NCBI GenBank assembly: GCA_037349315.1
Contig: JBAIAC010000040.1
Span: 13,596,001-13,660,000, forward strand
Reading direction: 5' to 3'
Origin: Chelydra serpentina
Lineage: Eukaryota; Chordata; Testudines; Chelydridae
Length of the DNA: 64,000 bases
Below are positions 13,101 through 28,100 of this stretch, one piece after another (positions within the stretch are counted from its first letter, which is position 1; every line of letters starts with the position of its first letter). Below the pieces are notes generated by a model, which was not told the origin of the DNA, did not search any database, and worked only from the letters and a program-made list of their open reading frames with translations. The translations under genes and the position numbers were made by a program.

Positions 13101-16100
13101 ACAATGAACACTCATTTTGTCAATTTCACTGGAATTAGGATGCAGGATTATCTCAGGAGCAGATAAAATAGTTTCTGTTTGGAACAGTGGGACATCCCGA
13201 AGAACGGCTGCATTAAAAGCCTGCAAATTCCTGCAAAAAATAAAAGTTAGACAATCTTAACCCTGCATTTGATAGCATCATAGACAGGCACAGATATGTG
13301 ACAATGAATAGCAGGAATTGCAGGCATGAGGTCAAACTCTCCCCTCAGATGTGCACGTCGCTCCCAATTAAGCCATTCAACACTGACTTCAACGGGAGGC
13401 CCACATGTGCATCTGAGGACAGAACTTGTCCCAGTGTGCCATGTAGAGACTGGTTTGATTGGTAAACTCTTAGGGGGCTGCAAGAAAATGGGCAAGAAAT
13501 TGAACTCTGGTAAACTGATTTCACAAACATTCCCAGAATACAGCAGGGGAACTGCCCTTTGGCCCAGCCTAACTGGCACAATGGGACAGTAGCAAAAGCA
13601 TAATCCGCTCTTGGAGCACCCCTGGTACAGTGTGCCTCTAAAACCAAGTGGTTAGTCAGCTCCACAGCTGCTCTCCACCACAGGGGGCACACCCTAGAGC
13701 AGGCTGAGCGTGTGGAATAAGAGGAATAGGGTGGATCAAGGATTGGAGGAGGTATAGCCAGCATGCTTTTACACCCAGTAATTCTGAACCCCTAAAATGG
13801 CCCAAGGGGCAACTCTAAAAGGCGTTCAAGTTAGCTTGCATCGGGGTTCACACTGGCCCCTAGCAGCCCCAGAATAGAGAAGATGCAAGCCCCCATTCTT
13901 CTCACCCTTTGCTGACATTAGTGGCATCGCAAGGATGAATCTGGCCTCCAGTGTTCAAACTCCGACACTATGTCTGATATACGCTGAATGCAGCCTTTTC
14001 ATCCAGCAGAAATTGTACATTAACCCTTCTTCTATCAAGAACACAATAAATCCATGTACACAGAATTAGAGTTCTCTATAGTACCCTTCTAAACATTTCT
14101 TGAGCCCTTGAGTATTAAGCTAAAGTGCTCAAGCCGTGTATGGATTGGGTGCTTTAAGTGAATTTGGGGGTGTAACGCTGGCTCAGTGAAGGGTAAAAAA
14201 TGAGCAAGCTGGGTGACCTGTAACCAACCCTTAAGGACATATCAAAAGGGTATTGCAATGGTAAACAGGGCCATTCCTTGTAGATAGCTATCAAAGCTAT
14301 GCTAAGTAGACTAGAATCTTTAACCCGTTTGCCTGTATTGTTAGAATTTTGCTAAATATGTCTATGTTTACATGCATCCTATTAGAAATCAAACAACGTG
14401 ACCTAATTATCTTGTAGATGCTAAATCCTGTTCCTGTTTTATAATGCTTTATTACTGTATTCTATTGACACAGAGATCAAAAGAGGATACTATCATTTAG
14501 ATAGGTTTCAGTGTAGTAGCCGTGTTAGTCTGTGTCAGCAAAACGAAAATAAGAAAGAAAAACTTGTAGCACCTTAGAGAGACTAACAAATTTATTTCAG
14601 CATAAGCTTTCGTGGGTTAGAACCCACATGGGACTTGTGGTGTAATAATATTAGTGTCCTCATCTCTCCTCAAAACTTGTAATTCCACATAGTAAACTAC
14701 CTGTGAACTATCTTGATAGTTAGAATGGCTATTGCTAAGTATTGTCTGAGAAAGGACCCATTGAATAGAGATCACATACTGTCAGCTCACTTTCATCAAA
14801 GCCCACATGGTGGAGTTGCCTGTCAGCACCCAACCTGTTTCAACTATAAAGGAAGCCTCTGGCCTGATCTCTTTAATCTCTAATCTGCTTAAATTTTGAA
14901 CAGGGAAAGTGTAAACTGTAGGATGGAGATCTTTCAAATAATTATTTGGAATACCCTGGAAAATGCATGGAACGACTTTAAGAGTACGTCTACACTACCC
15001 GCCAGTTTGGCGGGTAGCGATCGATGTATCGGGGGTCAATTTATCACATCTAGTTTAGATGCGCTAAATCGATCCCCGAGCGCTCTCCCATCAACTCCTG
15101 TACTCCACCATGGCGAGAGGCGCAGGCGGAGTCGACGGGGGAGTGGCAGCAGTCCACTCAGCGCTGTGAAGTAAGTCGATCTAAGTACACCGACTTCAGC
15201 TATGCTATTCTCGTAGCTGAAGTTGCATATCTTAGATCGATTCCCCGCCTCCCCTCCCCCCCCCCAGTGTAGACCAAGGCGAAGAGACTTTAAATCTAAG
15301 GTGCCTTTGGATTCTGACCTGTTGGGATAACTCCAGAGAGACTTTCACAAATCAGCAACCTCACTATCTCTGCTATGAAACTGACCTAAGGACTTTACAC
15401 ACATTTGTATGTATGTTGCTCTCTTAACCATTATAACTCTTCTTTCTTTTTCCTTTTATTAATAAATCTTTGATTTAGTTATTAAGGATTGGCTAGCCGC
15501 ATGATATTTTGGTAAGATCTGAGATTAATACTGACCTGGGGATAAGTGTCTGGTCCTTCAGGACTGGTGAACCTCACATATGGTGATTCAGGTTTTCAGT
15601 AACATCTCTCTATATTAGACTTGGTTGTCTAGATGGGAGCCAAGGCCTGGAAAGCCTAAAGGGGAGTGTGTTTGGCTTCTTGTTAACCAGTGTGGTACTA
15701 CAGAAGCTCTTTTGTTACTGGCTTGGTAAATCTAATTCTAGAATAAACCACCAGCTTTTGGGATTGTCTGTCCTGTTTCTTGCAGTCTCCCCTAACTGTG
15801 GCATACTCAGTGTGGCCCATCCAGGCACCTAGTCACAGGGGGGCTGGATTAAATTTTAGCACCTATGAATTTTAAAACAACTGATTTGAAAAAAATAAAC
15901 AAATGCAAGATAGTAAATCCACTAGACTTACTTCAGAACTAACTGTGTCAATGTATGATAAATTTTATTTTCCCAAAATGCATAATAGGGTGCTAGTTTT
16001 GTAGCTTTGCCAGTGTTTGTGTTGGCAACCAGCCCTTCCATTTTTGTTAGCAAGGGTCCAATGGCAACATACTTTCTAACAATGTGTTCCACGTCTTTAG

Positions 16101-19100
16101 ATCTTTCGCGCTTAATATACTCAAAGAATTCCTTCACTCCTGTAAAAGTTTATGAGAAAAAATTATTATTTATCACTATTTAGTTGTAATAGTAACAGTA
16201 GATTAACAAAATAATTAGTTGGGATTTATCTTTGAACAGTAAATTCATCTTGCAAGTTAATTTAGAGTATCTTCATTATTACATTAATACCTTGGACCTT
16301 TTGGTGGGTACAGATTCAAGAATCCCAAAGTTGACTAAGACAGAGATTTTTACATATGGCGGTAACATTTTTAATTATCAGAGACATCCTGAAATAGCTA
16401 AACTCCACTAGTGCACGCTAATGACTGGAAGACCTGCTGTGATGACTGAATTTCACAAATGAGTAAGAAGCAACTCCAACCGCACCCTCTATAACTCCAG
16501 TCTCCCTGACAGAACTTGTGCAGTACAGCTGCACAAGAGGGCAGGAGACACTGTATATAGGGGACTGCAGCACCAAGGAAGGCCCCACACAGCAGCACAT
16601 GGTGGAGGTAGGGAAAGGTTAGGACATGGATGACCAGAAGAAAGGCAGATACAGGTTAAAAGATCCACTGCTATGTAGATCTTCATGTCTCACCACCACC
16701 AGCGGGGATATTGAAGCTATGCTTGTACTCCCTTCGCTGTACTATGAGACTGTACTGTAATTAGCCTTGGGAAGTACTTAATATTGTGTACTCTTAGCAA
16801 CAATAAAAGAGATGCAGCAAGGACACCACTTCAATAAGACACTTCACAAAGCTGAGAAATGAGAATACAAAATATAAGACCTACCAGGAAGTTCATCCTC
16901 ATTTTTCAAAGGTGGGGATTTAAATAGATTTGTTGACTCTATTAATAAAAGCTTGTTGTTTATATCTTCGGCATTCTTATGAATCTGATGTACAAGCGAT
17001 TCAAACTTCCCAATGGCTTGGGTGCACCGAACAATATAGTCACCAATACCTTGAAAATAACATGTGTCCATTTTATTCTCCTTCGTCAACCTATTTTCCA
17101 CCCCCATTTTATTAATTAGCCAATCTAAGCTTCTAAAAGCGCAGTGCAATACCATTCCTTCTAAGACCAAAAGGTCACTGTATCAACATGTCATGTATAG
17201 GGGATTCAATTCTATATTCATCGGGGAAGACTAGTATGTACTTCTTTAACAGGCACTGGGTCAGGCCAACGGACTGCACCATATTTTCCACAGGGTAACA
17301 GTCTGTATTCGTAAACCTGGACTGTGCACCACAGCTACCACAACTCAATTTATGACATCCTTGATCTTGAGCTGTAGTCACTTCTGCTCAGCATTTTAGA
17401 TATAAGAAACTGCTATAAGTTGACAAGAGAAATGTATAACCTGGGAGATGTTTTACTGAAAATTAATATCTAAAGGACATTTTTAAAATATCATCTATAT
17501 TACCTAAGGAGTTCCAGTTGAGTCTCTTGTATCCTGATCTAAATACTCTCCAAAGCTCTTGAATGTGATCATCAAGAAGCTGGATTTCTGCTTCATTTAG
17601 TGTTCCCATTAATTTGTGATAGTGATCCAACATCTGTTTCATTCCATCTGTGTGTCTAAAGAGAGTCACAAGCATAATGCAAAACATTCCAATAAGGGTA
17701 TTGCCTAAAACATACCTGAAAACCTAATTTTGAACCCAGACATGGAGCGCTACACTGGAAGTTTTCCCAAGGTTAACAATTTAGTCACCTAACCAAGACT
17801 ATTGATACATCACCTCGCTGTCATCTTGTTTACACATCAATGCTATTGAAGCCTTGTGGATGGGGGAAGTGGTAGATGTGGTATATCTTGACTTTAGTAA
17901 GGCTTTTGATACTGTCTTGCATAACCTTCTCAAAAACAAACTAGGGAAATTCAACCTAGATGGAGCTACTTTAAGGTGGGTGCATAACTGGTTGGAAAAC
18001 CGTTCCCAGAGAGTAGTAATCTGTGGTTCACAGTCATGCTGGAAGGGCATAATGAATGGGGTCCCGCAGGGATCGGTTCTGGGTCCGGTTCTTCACGGCT
18101 CTTCCGGTTCTGCAGTCTTCACGGCTGAGGATGTTAGGGAGATTCCCAAACCTGAGCCGTCCTTTGTAGGTGACAAATCTGAGGAATTGCCACAGACTGA
18201 AGTGTCACTAGAGGAGGTTTTGGAATTAATTTATAAACTTAACAGTAACAAGTCACCAGGACCAGATGGCATTCACCCAAGAGTTCTGAAAGAACTCAAA
18301 TATGAAATTGTGGCACTATTAACTATGATTTGTAACCTGTCCTTTAAATCAGCTTCTGTACCCAATGACTGGAAGATAGCTAATGTAATGCCAATATTTA
18401 AAAAGGGCTGTAGAGGTGATCCCGGCAATTACAGACCGGTAAGTTTAACGTCAGTACCGGGCAAATTAGTTGAAACAATAGTAAAGAATAAAATTGTAAG
18501 ACACATAGGAGAACAAATTGTTGGGCAAAAGTCAACATGGTTTCTGTAAAGGGAAATCATGTCTATTAGAGTCCTTTGAAGGGGTCAACAAACATGTGGA
18601 CAAGAGGGATTCAGTGGACATAGTGTACTTAGATTTCCAGAAAGCCTTTGACAAGGTCCCTCACCAAAGACTCTTATGTAAATGAAGTTGCCATGGGATA
18701 AGAGGGAAGATGCTTTCATGGTTTGAGAACTGGTTAAAAGACAGGGAACAAAGGGTAGGAATAAATAGTAAATTTTCAGAATGGAGAGGGGTGGTGTTCC
18801 CCAACGGTCAGTCATAGGACCAATCCTATTCAACTTATTCATAAATGATCTGGAGAAAGGGGTAAACAGTGAGGTGGCAAAGTTTGCAGAAGATACTAAA
18901 CTGCTCAAGATAGTTAAGACCAAGGCAGACTGTGAAGAACTTCAAAAAGATCTCACAAAACTAAGTGATTGGGCAACAAAATGGCAAATGAAATTTAATG
19001 TGGATAAATGTAAAGCAATGCACATTGGAAAAAATAACCCCAACAATACATACAATATGATGGGGGCTAATTTAGCTACAACTAATCAGGAAAGAGATCT

Positions 19101-22100
19101 TTGAGTCATCGTGGATAGTTCTCTGAAGACGTTCACGCAGTGTGCAGCGGCAGTCAAAAAAGTGAACAGGATGTTAGGAATCATTAAAAAAGGGATAGAG
19201 AATAAGACGGAGAATATCTTATTGCCCTTATATAAATCCATGGTGCGCCCACATCTTGAATACTGCATACAGATGTGGTCTCCTCATCTCAAAAAAGATA
19301 TACTGGCATTAGAAAAGCTTCAGAGAAGGGCAACTAAAATGATTAGGGGTTTGGAATGGGTCCCATATGAGGAGAGATTAAAGAGACTAGAATTTTTCAG
19401 CTTGGAAAAGAGGAGACTAAGGGGGGATATGATAGAGGTATATAAAATCATGAGTGGTGTGGAGAAAGTGAATAAGGAAAAGTTATTTACTTGTTCCCAT
19501 AATATAAGAACTAGGGGCCACCAAATGGAATTAATGGGCTGCAGGTTTACAACAAATAAAAGGAAGTTCTTCTTCACACGGCGCACAGTCAACCTGTGGA
19601 ACTCCTTGCCTGAGGAGGTTGTGAAGGCTAGGACTATAACAGGGTTTAAAAAAGAACTAGATAAATTCATGGAGGTTAAGTCCATTAATGGCTATTAGCC
19701 AGGATGGGTAAGGAATGGTATCCCTAGCCTCTGTTTGTCAAAGGGTGGAGATGGATGGCAGGAGAGAGATCACTTGATCATTAACTGTTAGGTTCACTCC
19801 CTCTGGGGCACCTAGCATTGGCCACTATCAGCAGACAGGATACTGGGCTGGATGGACCTTTGGTCTGACCCCGTATGGCCGTTCTTATGTTCTGTGGCAA
19901 TATCTTAAATGATTTAGATAATGGCATAGAGAGTACACTTATAAAGTTTGCGGATGATACCAAGCTGGGGGGGGTGGGGTTGCAAGTGCTTTGGAGGATA
20001 GGATTAAAATTCAAAATGATCTGGACAAACTGGAGAAATGGTCTGAAGTAAATAGGATGAAATTAAATAAGGACAAATGCAAAGTACTCCATTTAGGAAG
20101 AAACAATCCGTTGTACACATACAAAATGGGGAATGACTGCCTAAGAAGGAGTACTGTGGAAAGGGATATGGGGGTTATAGTGGATCACAAGCTAAATATG
20201 AGTCAACAGTGTAACGCTGTTGCAAAAAAAAAAAAAAAAAGCAAATATCATTCTGGGATGTGTTAACAGGAGTATTGTAAGCAAGACACAAGAAGTAATT
20301 TTTCCGTTCTACTCTGCGCTGATTAGGCCTCAACTGGAGTACTGTGTCCAGTTCTGGGCACCACAATTCAGGAAAGATGTGGACAAATTGGAGAAAGTCC
20401 AGAGAAGAGCAACAAAAATGATTAAATGTCTAGAAAACATGACCTATGAAGGAAGATTGAAAAAACTGGGTTTGTTTAGTATGGAGAAGAGAAGCCTGAG
20501 AGGGGACATGATAACAGTTTTCAAATACATAAAAGGTTGTTACAAGGAGGAGGGAGAAAAATTATTGTTCTTAACCACTGAGGATAGGACAAGAAGCAAT
20601 GGGCTTAAATTGCAGCAAGGGCAGTTTAGGTTGGACATTAGGAAAAACTTCCTAACTATCAGAGTGGTTAAGCACTGGAATAAATTGCCTAGGGAGGTTG
20701 TGGAATCTCCATCATTGGGGATTTTTAAGAGCAGGTTGGACAAACACCTGTCAGGGATGGTCTAGATAATACTTAGTCCTGCCTTGAGTGCAGGGGACTG
20801 GACTAGATGACCTCTTGAGGTCCCTTCCAGTGCTATGATTCTATGAAGTCAATGGAAAGACTCCACTGATTTCAACAGGCGCTGGGTTGGCCCCTATAGC
20901 GCCAATCCAGAAAAAGCATTTAAAACATGCTCAACTCTAAGCACGAGTGAAATCACTGGATGTCAGGGGCTTTTGAGAATTCCATTAGGCACCTATCTGC
21001 ATTATTAGTGCCTTAATACCTTTGAAAATCTAGGTGAAAATCTTGCCTTGGGCAAGTCACTAGGTGACTTGCCCAAGGCCACACAGGAAGTCGGTGGCAG
21101 AATCAGGCATTAAATTGAGGTCTCCTAGTGGCTGAGGAACGTTACAATGCATAGCAGTATAGTATATGATTTGCTTTATTTCATGTTTTTCTTGGGGGGT
21201 TACCATGTATTTTGTTTGCTTGATTTCATCATACATAATTCAAAAAGCAGACAGCACCAGAGGAAAGATTATTTGTGCAAAGTTCCAAGAAAACATAACA
21301 ATGACTACGGAGTCTTGTGTTTTTAAAATTTGATGACAAAGAGCCCATTCCTGTTCTGAGTGAAGTCAATAGGAGTACTGCCATTAAATTCAGTCAGAAC
21401 ATAGAGCATGTTCAAATTTTATATCCTTACCTAAGAAATTTGTCCTCCTGTAGTGCCACGTTCCTTGCTATTTCAGGTACTGGAAACCCCAGCTGCTCCA
21501 TGTATTTTGTTTCATTGATAACCTCTTGGAGTTTGGGAGAAAAATTGACTGCAAAACGGCTCCACTTCTCCCCTTCAGAATGCGGGCCCTACAGCACAGA
21601 AGAGAAACAGCAGCAAGAAGGAGGGAGAGGACATGTCAGACAGTTAAAAATCAAAGAAATGATTACCTTCAAGGGGCATTTTCAAGGCAAACAGACTGAT
21701 TCAATTGTGTCATATAGCAGGCTTGACATTCAGGGCTAGCTGTGGGAATGCTTTTCAGACTGGCTGCCACACTCAGCACTTTCTTTTCATGAATTAAACG
21801 CAACTATCTCTTCATTTAAAATTGACCATAAGAGATAGAACAAATACTCCCCCTCTATATGTTGTCCCAACGATCAGTAATGGAAAACCCAGTGTATTAG
21901 TTCCAAGGAGTTTACAACCTAAATAGACAAGGCGGGCACAGGGTGGGGAAGACATATAACACATAAGCAGAGTGAACAATGTGATGGCAGCAAACTCATG
22001 TTAATTTCATGACTATTTTGGACTGCACCCAGAAGTACATGGGAATCAAGTTGCCCTTTTAAGTGGAGTATCCTGCAGTGAGCACATCAGTCTGGTGCTG

Positions 22101-25100
22101 TATAGTCTCTATATAGTAAAGCAAATCTCTATATAGTAAAGATGAGGCTGTTGGAAAATACTTACTATTTTTTACAGCACCTGAATAATGTGCTCAGAGC
22201 AAAATAGAGATATTAAGACAAAACACTGGCATGTCCTACATAGAATTGTCAGGAATGATGGCACAAAGCACTTTATCATTTATGCTTCTGCCAGGTCATT
22301 CAACAATTGTGACAAATAGGACAGCCCATGTCGGATCCCCAAATAATTCTGAGTTCAGAAGTATTGACATTTCCCCAAACTCAGTTCCTCTCTTTAAGAA
22401 ACCACTCTAAGAAAATCTCACTTGATCAGTAACTTGGCTACAAATCAATGAATAAGCAGAAGATTGACACCTGACCCTTCTTCCCCTCACCTGATTGGAG
22501 GGCTCCGAATTAGCTTGGACTATGGCCCCAGAAGGATGGACTTTAGCAAGCAGGGTTTTTTTCAATAGTACTGGGAGCATCTGTTCAGTCCAGTCCCTCC
22601 AATGATCATATTTCAGATCTTCATATTCTTTCATTCTCTTAGCCACTTCCAGATACTTTTGTTTTACCTGTAAGAAAGAATTCAGCTCCATTCATCTTAC
22701 TCTATAATATAGACAGAGCCAACATTTACTTGTCTGAACAGGGCTACTTAAAATAGTTTTTAATATTTGTTTTTATTAAATAAGGGAGCAAGTATAGTCT
22801 AGTGGTTAATGCAGGGGGCTGAGACGGTAGACTCCTAATGTCCATTGCCAACTCTGCTACTGCATCTTTGAGACACACTCAGAGATGTCACAATCAATTT
22901 GTGTCTCAGTTTCCCCATTTGTAATATGTTTTGTATCACAATACTTATGTACACAAACATGCCATGAATCTTAATTAATGAGTGTAAAGCACTTGTATAT
23001 ATTTGGATGAACAGTGCTATTGAAGTGCAAAGTACTACTTTTTTTATTAAATACCAATTAAACCAACATACCTCCTTCCCACGCTCACTAGCCAGCAACT
23101 CCTCTACTTCTTGAAACCGAATAATAGTGTGTTTGATACGATGGAAAAGGGATCGTGACCAATATATTGCTCCAGCCATTGGAGGATGATTCTTGTACAG
23201 AGGTGGATTACTGAGGTTTTGGATGAAGATATTATTAACTATGTCAACCTATAAAAGAATCAAAACAGTACAGAGTTATCAGAAACATCACCTTTCATCT
23301 CCACTATCTCTAGCACATGGCATACATATTACAAGGATCAAAAGCTAATTCCAGCAGCAGAACATAACCAGTTTGTTAATAACTTCCATGGCACCTTTAT
23401 TTTGGATTAAGTTAATTAGAATTATTTGCCCTTCTGCATTTTCACCAATAGGTGCTCATTTCACTTTTGATATTCCCAGTCAGATGGCACGTCATTTTAA
23501 ACATAACGTCCTTTTGATGTTCTTGCATTTTTTATTAAAAGGATATAACTTTATATTATTATATTATTTATTATATATTACAGTATGCACACATGCATAC
23601 CCATACATACATGTGGTCATATTTTGGTTTCAATCACATAAGCAATCTCAAATGGTCATCCTAATATTATTCATACAAAGAAAAAAACAAGCTTTCAATA
23701 CCAAGGGATCAATCCTGACTTCACCTGGAAGGTGGAAAAAGGTGTGTGACAGGATCTATCAGGCCTGCTCTGCCCCTGCTGGAGACATCAGCGCCCTGAC
23801 ACCCCTCTTCTCAAGGAAAACCCACTTAAGCCAGGCTACCAATAAGACTCAACCCTCCAAAGGACTAGAAGGGCCCTAAGGAGACACTGACCAATTGGGA
23901 AACAGCAAACCAGTTAAGACGGCTTGCAGGCTTCTATTGAGAGAGAGTGCTAGGCAAGACTGGTATAGAGGAGGAGCTCCTCAGTGCTAACTCAGAACCT
24001 AACGGGCCAGGTCAGGGCCTTGCTTTCAAGCACAACTTACCACTTGCCTTTGGGGTTTGTTTATTTAAGGGAACAGATAAACAAAGATAACAAATTCAGA
24101 ATATAGCTAACTGTTTAGAGACTGACACCAAGCTTTCAGCATGGGCCGCTCTGCTCCAGGCAGGTGGCCACAACTTGCGGACTAAGGCAGAGAGCACTGG
24201 CAGTACCACACTTGGCCCCACACGAGGTGCTATGAAGCAGCCCCCACCTGTGATGAGGTGGAATTACATGTGCAGCAGTGTTGTGCACACATAATGCATG
24301 AGGAGAGCCATGGTCTTACCATGGCAGCTACAGCTGCCTAATAGAATACGGCATGCTATCTGGTCAAAGGGGGAGTCCATGAGCTGGCAAGCACATATTC
24401 TGCCACCATCAGCACACAATGGCAGGCATGAGTTTTATTGTGCACATTACTGCTGCTCTGAGAAAGTACCCTATAAAGCATCGGGGCAGTCCTCCAAGAG
24501 ACATCTGGCAAGGGGATGATAAGAAGTCTCAGGCAGGATGAATGGCCAGGATGAATATATAAATGAATATTTGTCTGCAACGGCAGGATCTGACATTAAG
24601 GATCCTAGTGTTCAACTGGTCCATGTGTGAAATTCCCCTCAAAATCACTGAGAATTCCTCAGGGAGCGCCGGCAGAACCAATTCCTAAAACCGAATATTA
24701 TAGGAACATGATCCTATTGGGAGAGCATTTGATGCTGGGATTTTGACCCTAACAGGAGTTATAAATGGTAGGATTTGGGCAGATGGAACCTGATCCAGAA
24801 AGGTGCTGATCACCAGCAGTTCTGCAGTTCCTATTGATTTCAATGGGGGTTGCAGTTACACAGGACCTCTCGAGATCAAATGCTTTATTAGGTGCCACAG
24901 AAGCAGGGGAAGAAAACCATCTCAAATATCACTAAGTAGTAAACTGAGGTCATTTTTCAGAAGGAAACAAATATTTCAAAAATGGTTCCAGGAGAAATCT
25001 GGATACCTGATAAAGAATACTTTTCATAGTTCTTTAAATGTATCCTACACTTTATACTCTTGGAGTGAAGGCATATGCCCTGAAAAAACTCCAACTGGAC

Positions 25101-28100
25101 AAAATGCAGCAGCCTCTCTGCTTAGCAACACAGTTCACCATGAAGGCATTACCCTGATGCTCTCCTCTCAGCACTGGCTCCCCAAAGATTATAGAATGGA
25201 GTTACTCTGATATTCAAAGCTCTCTGTGGGACTGGCCTGGACTACCTTAGAAATCACTGCTCCCTTTATTGCCCTGATCTCCCACATCTGGTATGTTCCT
25301 ATTGTGATACAGGAGAGCCAGGGAGCAGTAGTAGTAGAGTGTGAGAGGGGAAATATATAAGCCCTGGGCTAATTAAGGTGTGGTTCCCTGGAGACTAGGG
25401 AGGGTGGCTACAGGTTAATTGGAGCACCTGCAGTCAATTAAGGCCCTCTCAGGAACCTAATAAAACCCCCTGCTTCAGGCAGACAGGGGAAGAGGAAGGA
25501 GAGAGGACTGGAGTTTGGTGGTGTGCCCTGAAACTTGAACCATCAGAGAACCAAAGTAAGGGAGACCCTGCCCCAGCAGGGGAGGGAGACTCTCTTCCAC
25601 AGTGTCTAAGGACTGAAGGTACCTTACCCAAGGGGAAAGAGGGTAAGAACCCACAGGGGTTGAGAGGGGCTGGGACTTAGAGTGAGGAGCAAACCCAGAC
25701 TCCTCCCCTGCTTCCCTCCTTTACCACCTTCCTGGGCCACTAGTGGGGCCCTTAGCACCCCAAGAGCAGAGGCAAGGAGAGGCATCTTAGCCCCGTCCAC
25801 CAAGAAAAGCGCAGAACCCACCATACTAATATCGGCCATCTTGTCACACTATTGAACTGTCATCCAGCACAAGGAGGTTCATGAGTGTAGGAGACCTAAT
25901 TTTCACACCAGATGGAATATTGTAGAACAGTGGTTCTCAAACTTTTTTTTCGTGGACCACTTGAAAATTGCTAAGGGTCTCGGCGGACCACTTAATGATC
26001 TTTCCAAATGTTGTTTGTACCGTTAGATAACTATTGTAAAGCACTTTGGATAAAACCGCTATATAAAAAAAACCTTAATAATAAACATTTTTTGTTCTAC
26101 AAATAAAAGCACACAACTCATTTTAATATCAGTAGTCTTACCTTTCTAACGTGATGGATGTGCCCTCTCTCCCCCACCACAGCAGCCCCCGAGCTGAGGC
26201 TGGGAAGGAGGGCGGGGGTCTCTCCCCAGCAGCCACAGCCCTGGAGCTGGGGAAAGTGGCCTCTTTTTCTGGCCGCCGCAGCCCTGCATGTGCCAAATTC
26301 TTCCCATCCCCTTTTCACTCCACTTCCCACTCCTAGCTACCTCCTGTTCCCCCCAAGGCCATCACCTCATCTTACATGTGCGTCTTCTCCAGACACCCAG
26401 GGCCGGCTCCAGGCACCAGCTTTCCAAGCTGGTGCTTGGGGCGGCATCAAGAATGGGATGGCAGTCCGAGTCCCGCGGCGGCAATTCGGCGGCAGGTCCG
26501 CTCTTCCCGCCGCCGAATTGCCGCCGCGGGACTCAGACTGCCGCCCCATTCTCGCCTGCCGCAGCAGCAAAGGGGCAGCAGGTCCGCCGCTCTTCCCTTG
26601 CCACCGCAGACTGGGACTGCCTACGTCGGGGCTGGAGCCCCGCCCCCAACGGAAGCAGACGTAGCAGGGCCCCGCTCCCGACGCAAGCAGGTGTCGGGGG
26701 TGGAGCCCTGCTACGTTTGCCTGCATCGGGGGCGGGGTCGCAGCAACTGCTTGGGGTGGCAAAATTGTGAGAGCCACCCCTGCAGGCACCTAATCAGTGG
26801 AGCCATGCCTGTGCGGCTCTACTAATTAGGTGGGTGGCCCTTCATTCTCTCATGTGCGGCTGCCCAGGTGCACGCCTTAGAGGGAACTATCCTGGACCAC
26901 CTGAATGAAGCTCACGGAGCACTGGTGGTCCACTGACCACAGTTTGAGAATCTCTGCTGTAGAACTCATGCTCACAAGAAATAAGATTGACCACAAGGCC
27001 CACTGCATACAGTACTAAATGCAAACCTTGTCTCCCTTTGACCCACAATATGTATCCTAACACACACAACCACATACCTACATACTAATCATGTTATTTC
27101 TCCTTCAGTCTGTGAAGAAAAGAGGGAGGTTATTTCTAAATACTTGGGAGACTCTCAGACACTATGGTGACAGGGGCCGTATAAGTCCCTAGACAGATAC
27201 ATATATTTATTGTTCAAAAAGGGATATTTCTACTTGGTAGAGAATTTTATGTGTTTCTTAAGAAATTCTTAAGTGAAATACCTCTTTACAATACTGTGCC
27301 AGAATATCATTAAATTTCATCATCATCTGTTTATTGATGGCATCCCGAGAGCGGATGTGTTTAAAGTTTAAGAGCATGTCAAAAGCAGCCTCTGCTGACC
27401 GAAGGGTCTTAAAGGACTCATCGATAAAGTTCTTGGCCTCTTTTTCTATAACCTAGACAAAGAAAAAGACAGCAAGTCAAGAAACAAAACTGCTTATGGA
27501 TTAACCTTGCAGAGACAAAGGGAGGAAGAGAGAGTGGCCTAGGTGTAAAACATGTAACGTTGTGCTAACATTAACGTATAATTTTGCTTCTCTTTATTTT
27601 ATTTTTTTTAAACCAGCTGATGCCTATTCAATGGCCTAGGGGAAATGAGTGCACTGGATCTCAATCCAATATCTACAGGGCAAGAGTTTACATCAAAATA
27701 AGCACCATCCCAACTGGTACAATTGCTGGCCTTCTCAGCAGAGAGGTGAGGGACTGAAGGAGTCAAGTGTGAGCCTTAACTCCCATTTAGGTCATAGGAG
27801 AGGCATGTTAGCAGGTGAGTGTCAAGAAGCAAACTCTGCCACTGCTCAATAAACAAAGAGTTTCAAACTCCAGAGCTGTGAATGAACTAGCACCTTTCAC
27901 CAGCTCTACGTTCACATGCAAAGTGTAAAACAAACAAACAAAAATAACCCTTGGCTTCCTCCCAAAACTTCAAATTAAAATGTTTGGCCATGTTTATCTA
28001 ATTTTTATTTTATTATTATTTTATTTTTTTACTTTTCAGGCTTGCGGTTATTTTAAGTTTAAATTTTGAAATTCTAGAAGGAAGATATACAGTGTTATAG

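Larger units (their letters stand above)
23249..27281. other. DNAH10 intron between exons 12 and 13
   Basis: About 4 kb. It contains the nested hAT-type elements at 25,928-26,956. Around 25,290-25,860 lies a promoter-like repeat with AAATATATAAGCCCTGGGC and CCTAATAAAACCCCC words that I cannot classify. 23,700-24,560 shows only diverged sequence without a gene. Confidence 0.6.

Noticed and set aside
17854..18549. 231-residue + strand ORF as one continuous protein
   Set aside because: It fuses two different CR1 copies across the insertion point at 18,092; the join is accidental.
25290..25860. Solo LTR or endogenous retrovirus fragment
   Set aside because: TATA-like and AATAAA-like words occur, but no paired LTR, primer-binding site, gag/pol/env domain or target duplication was found.
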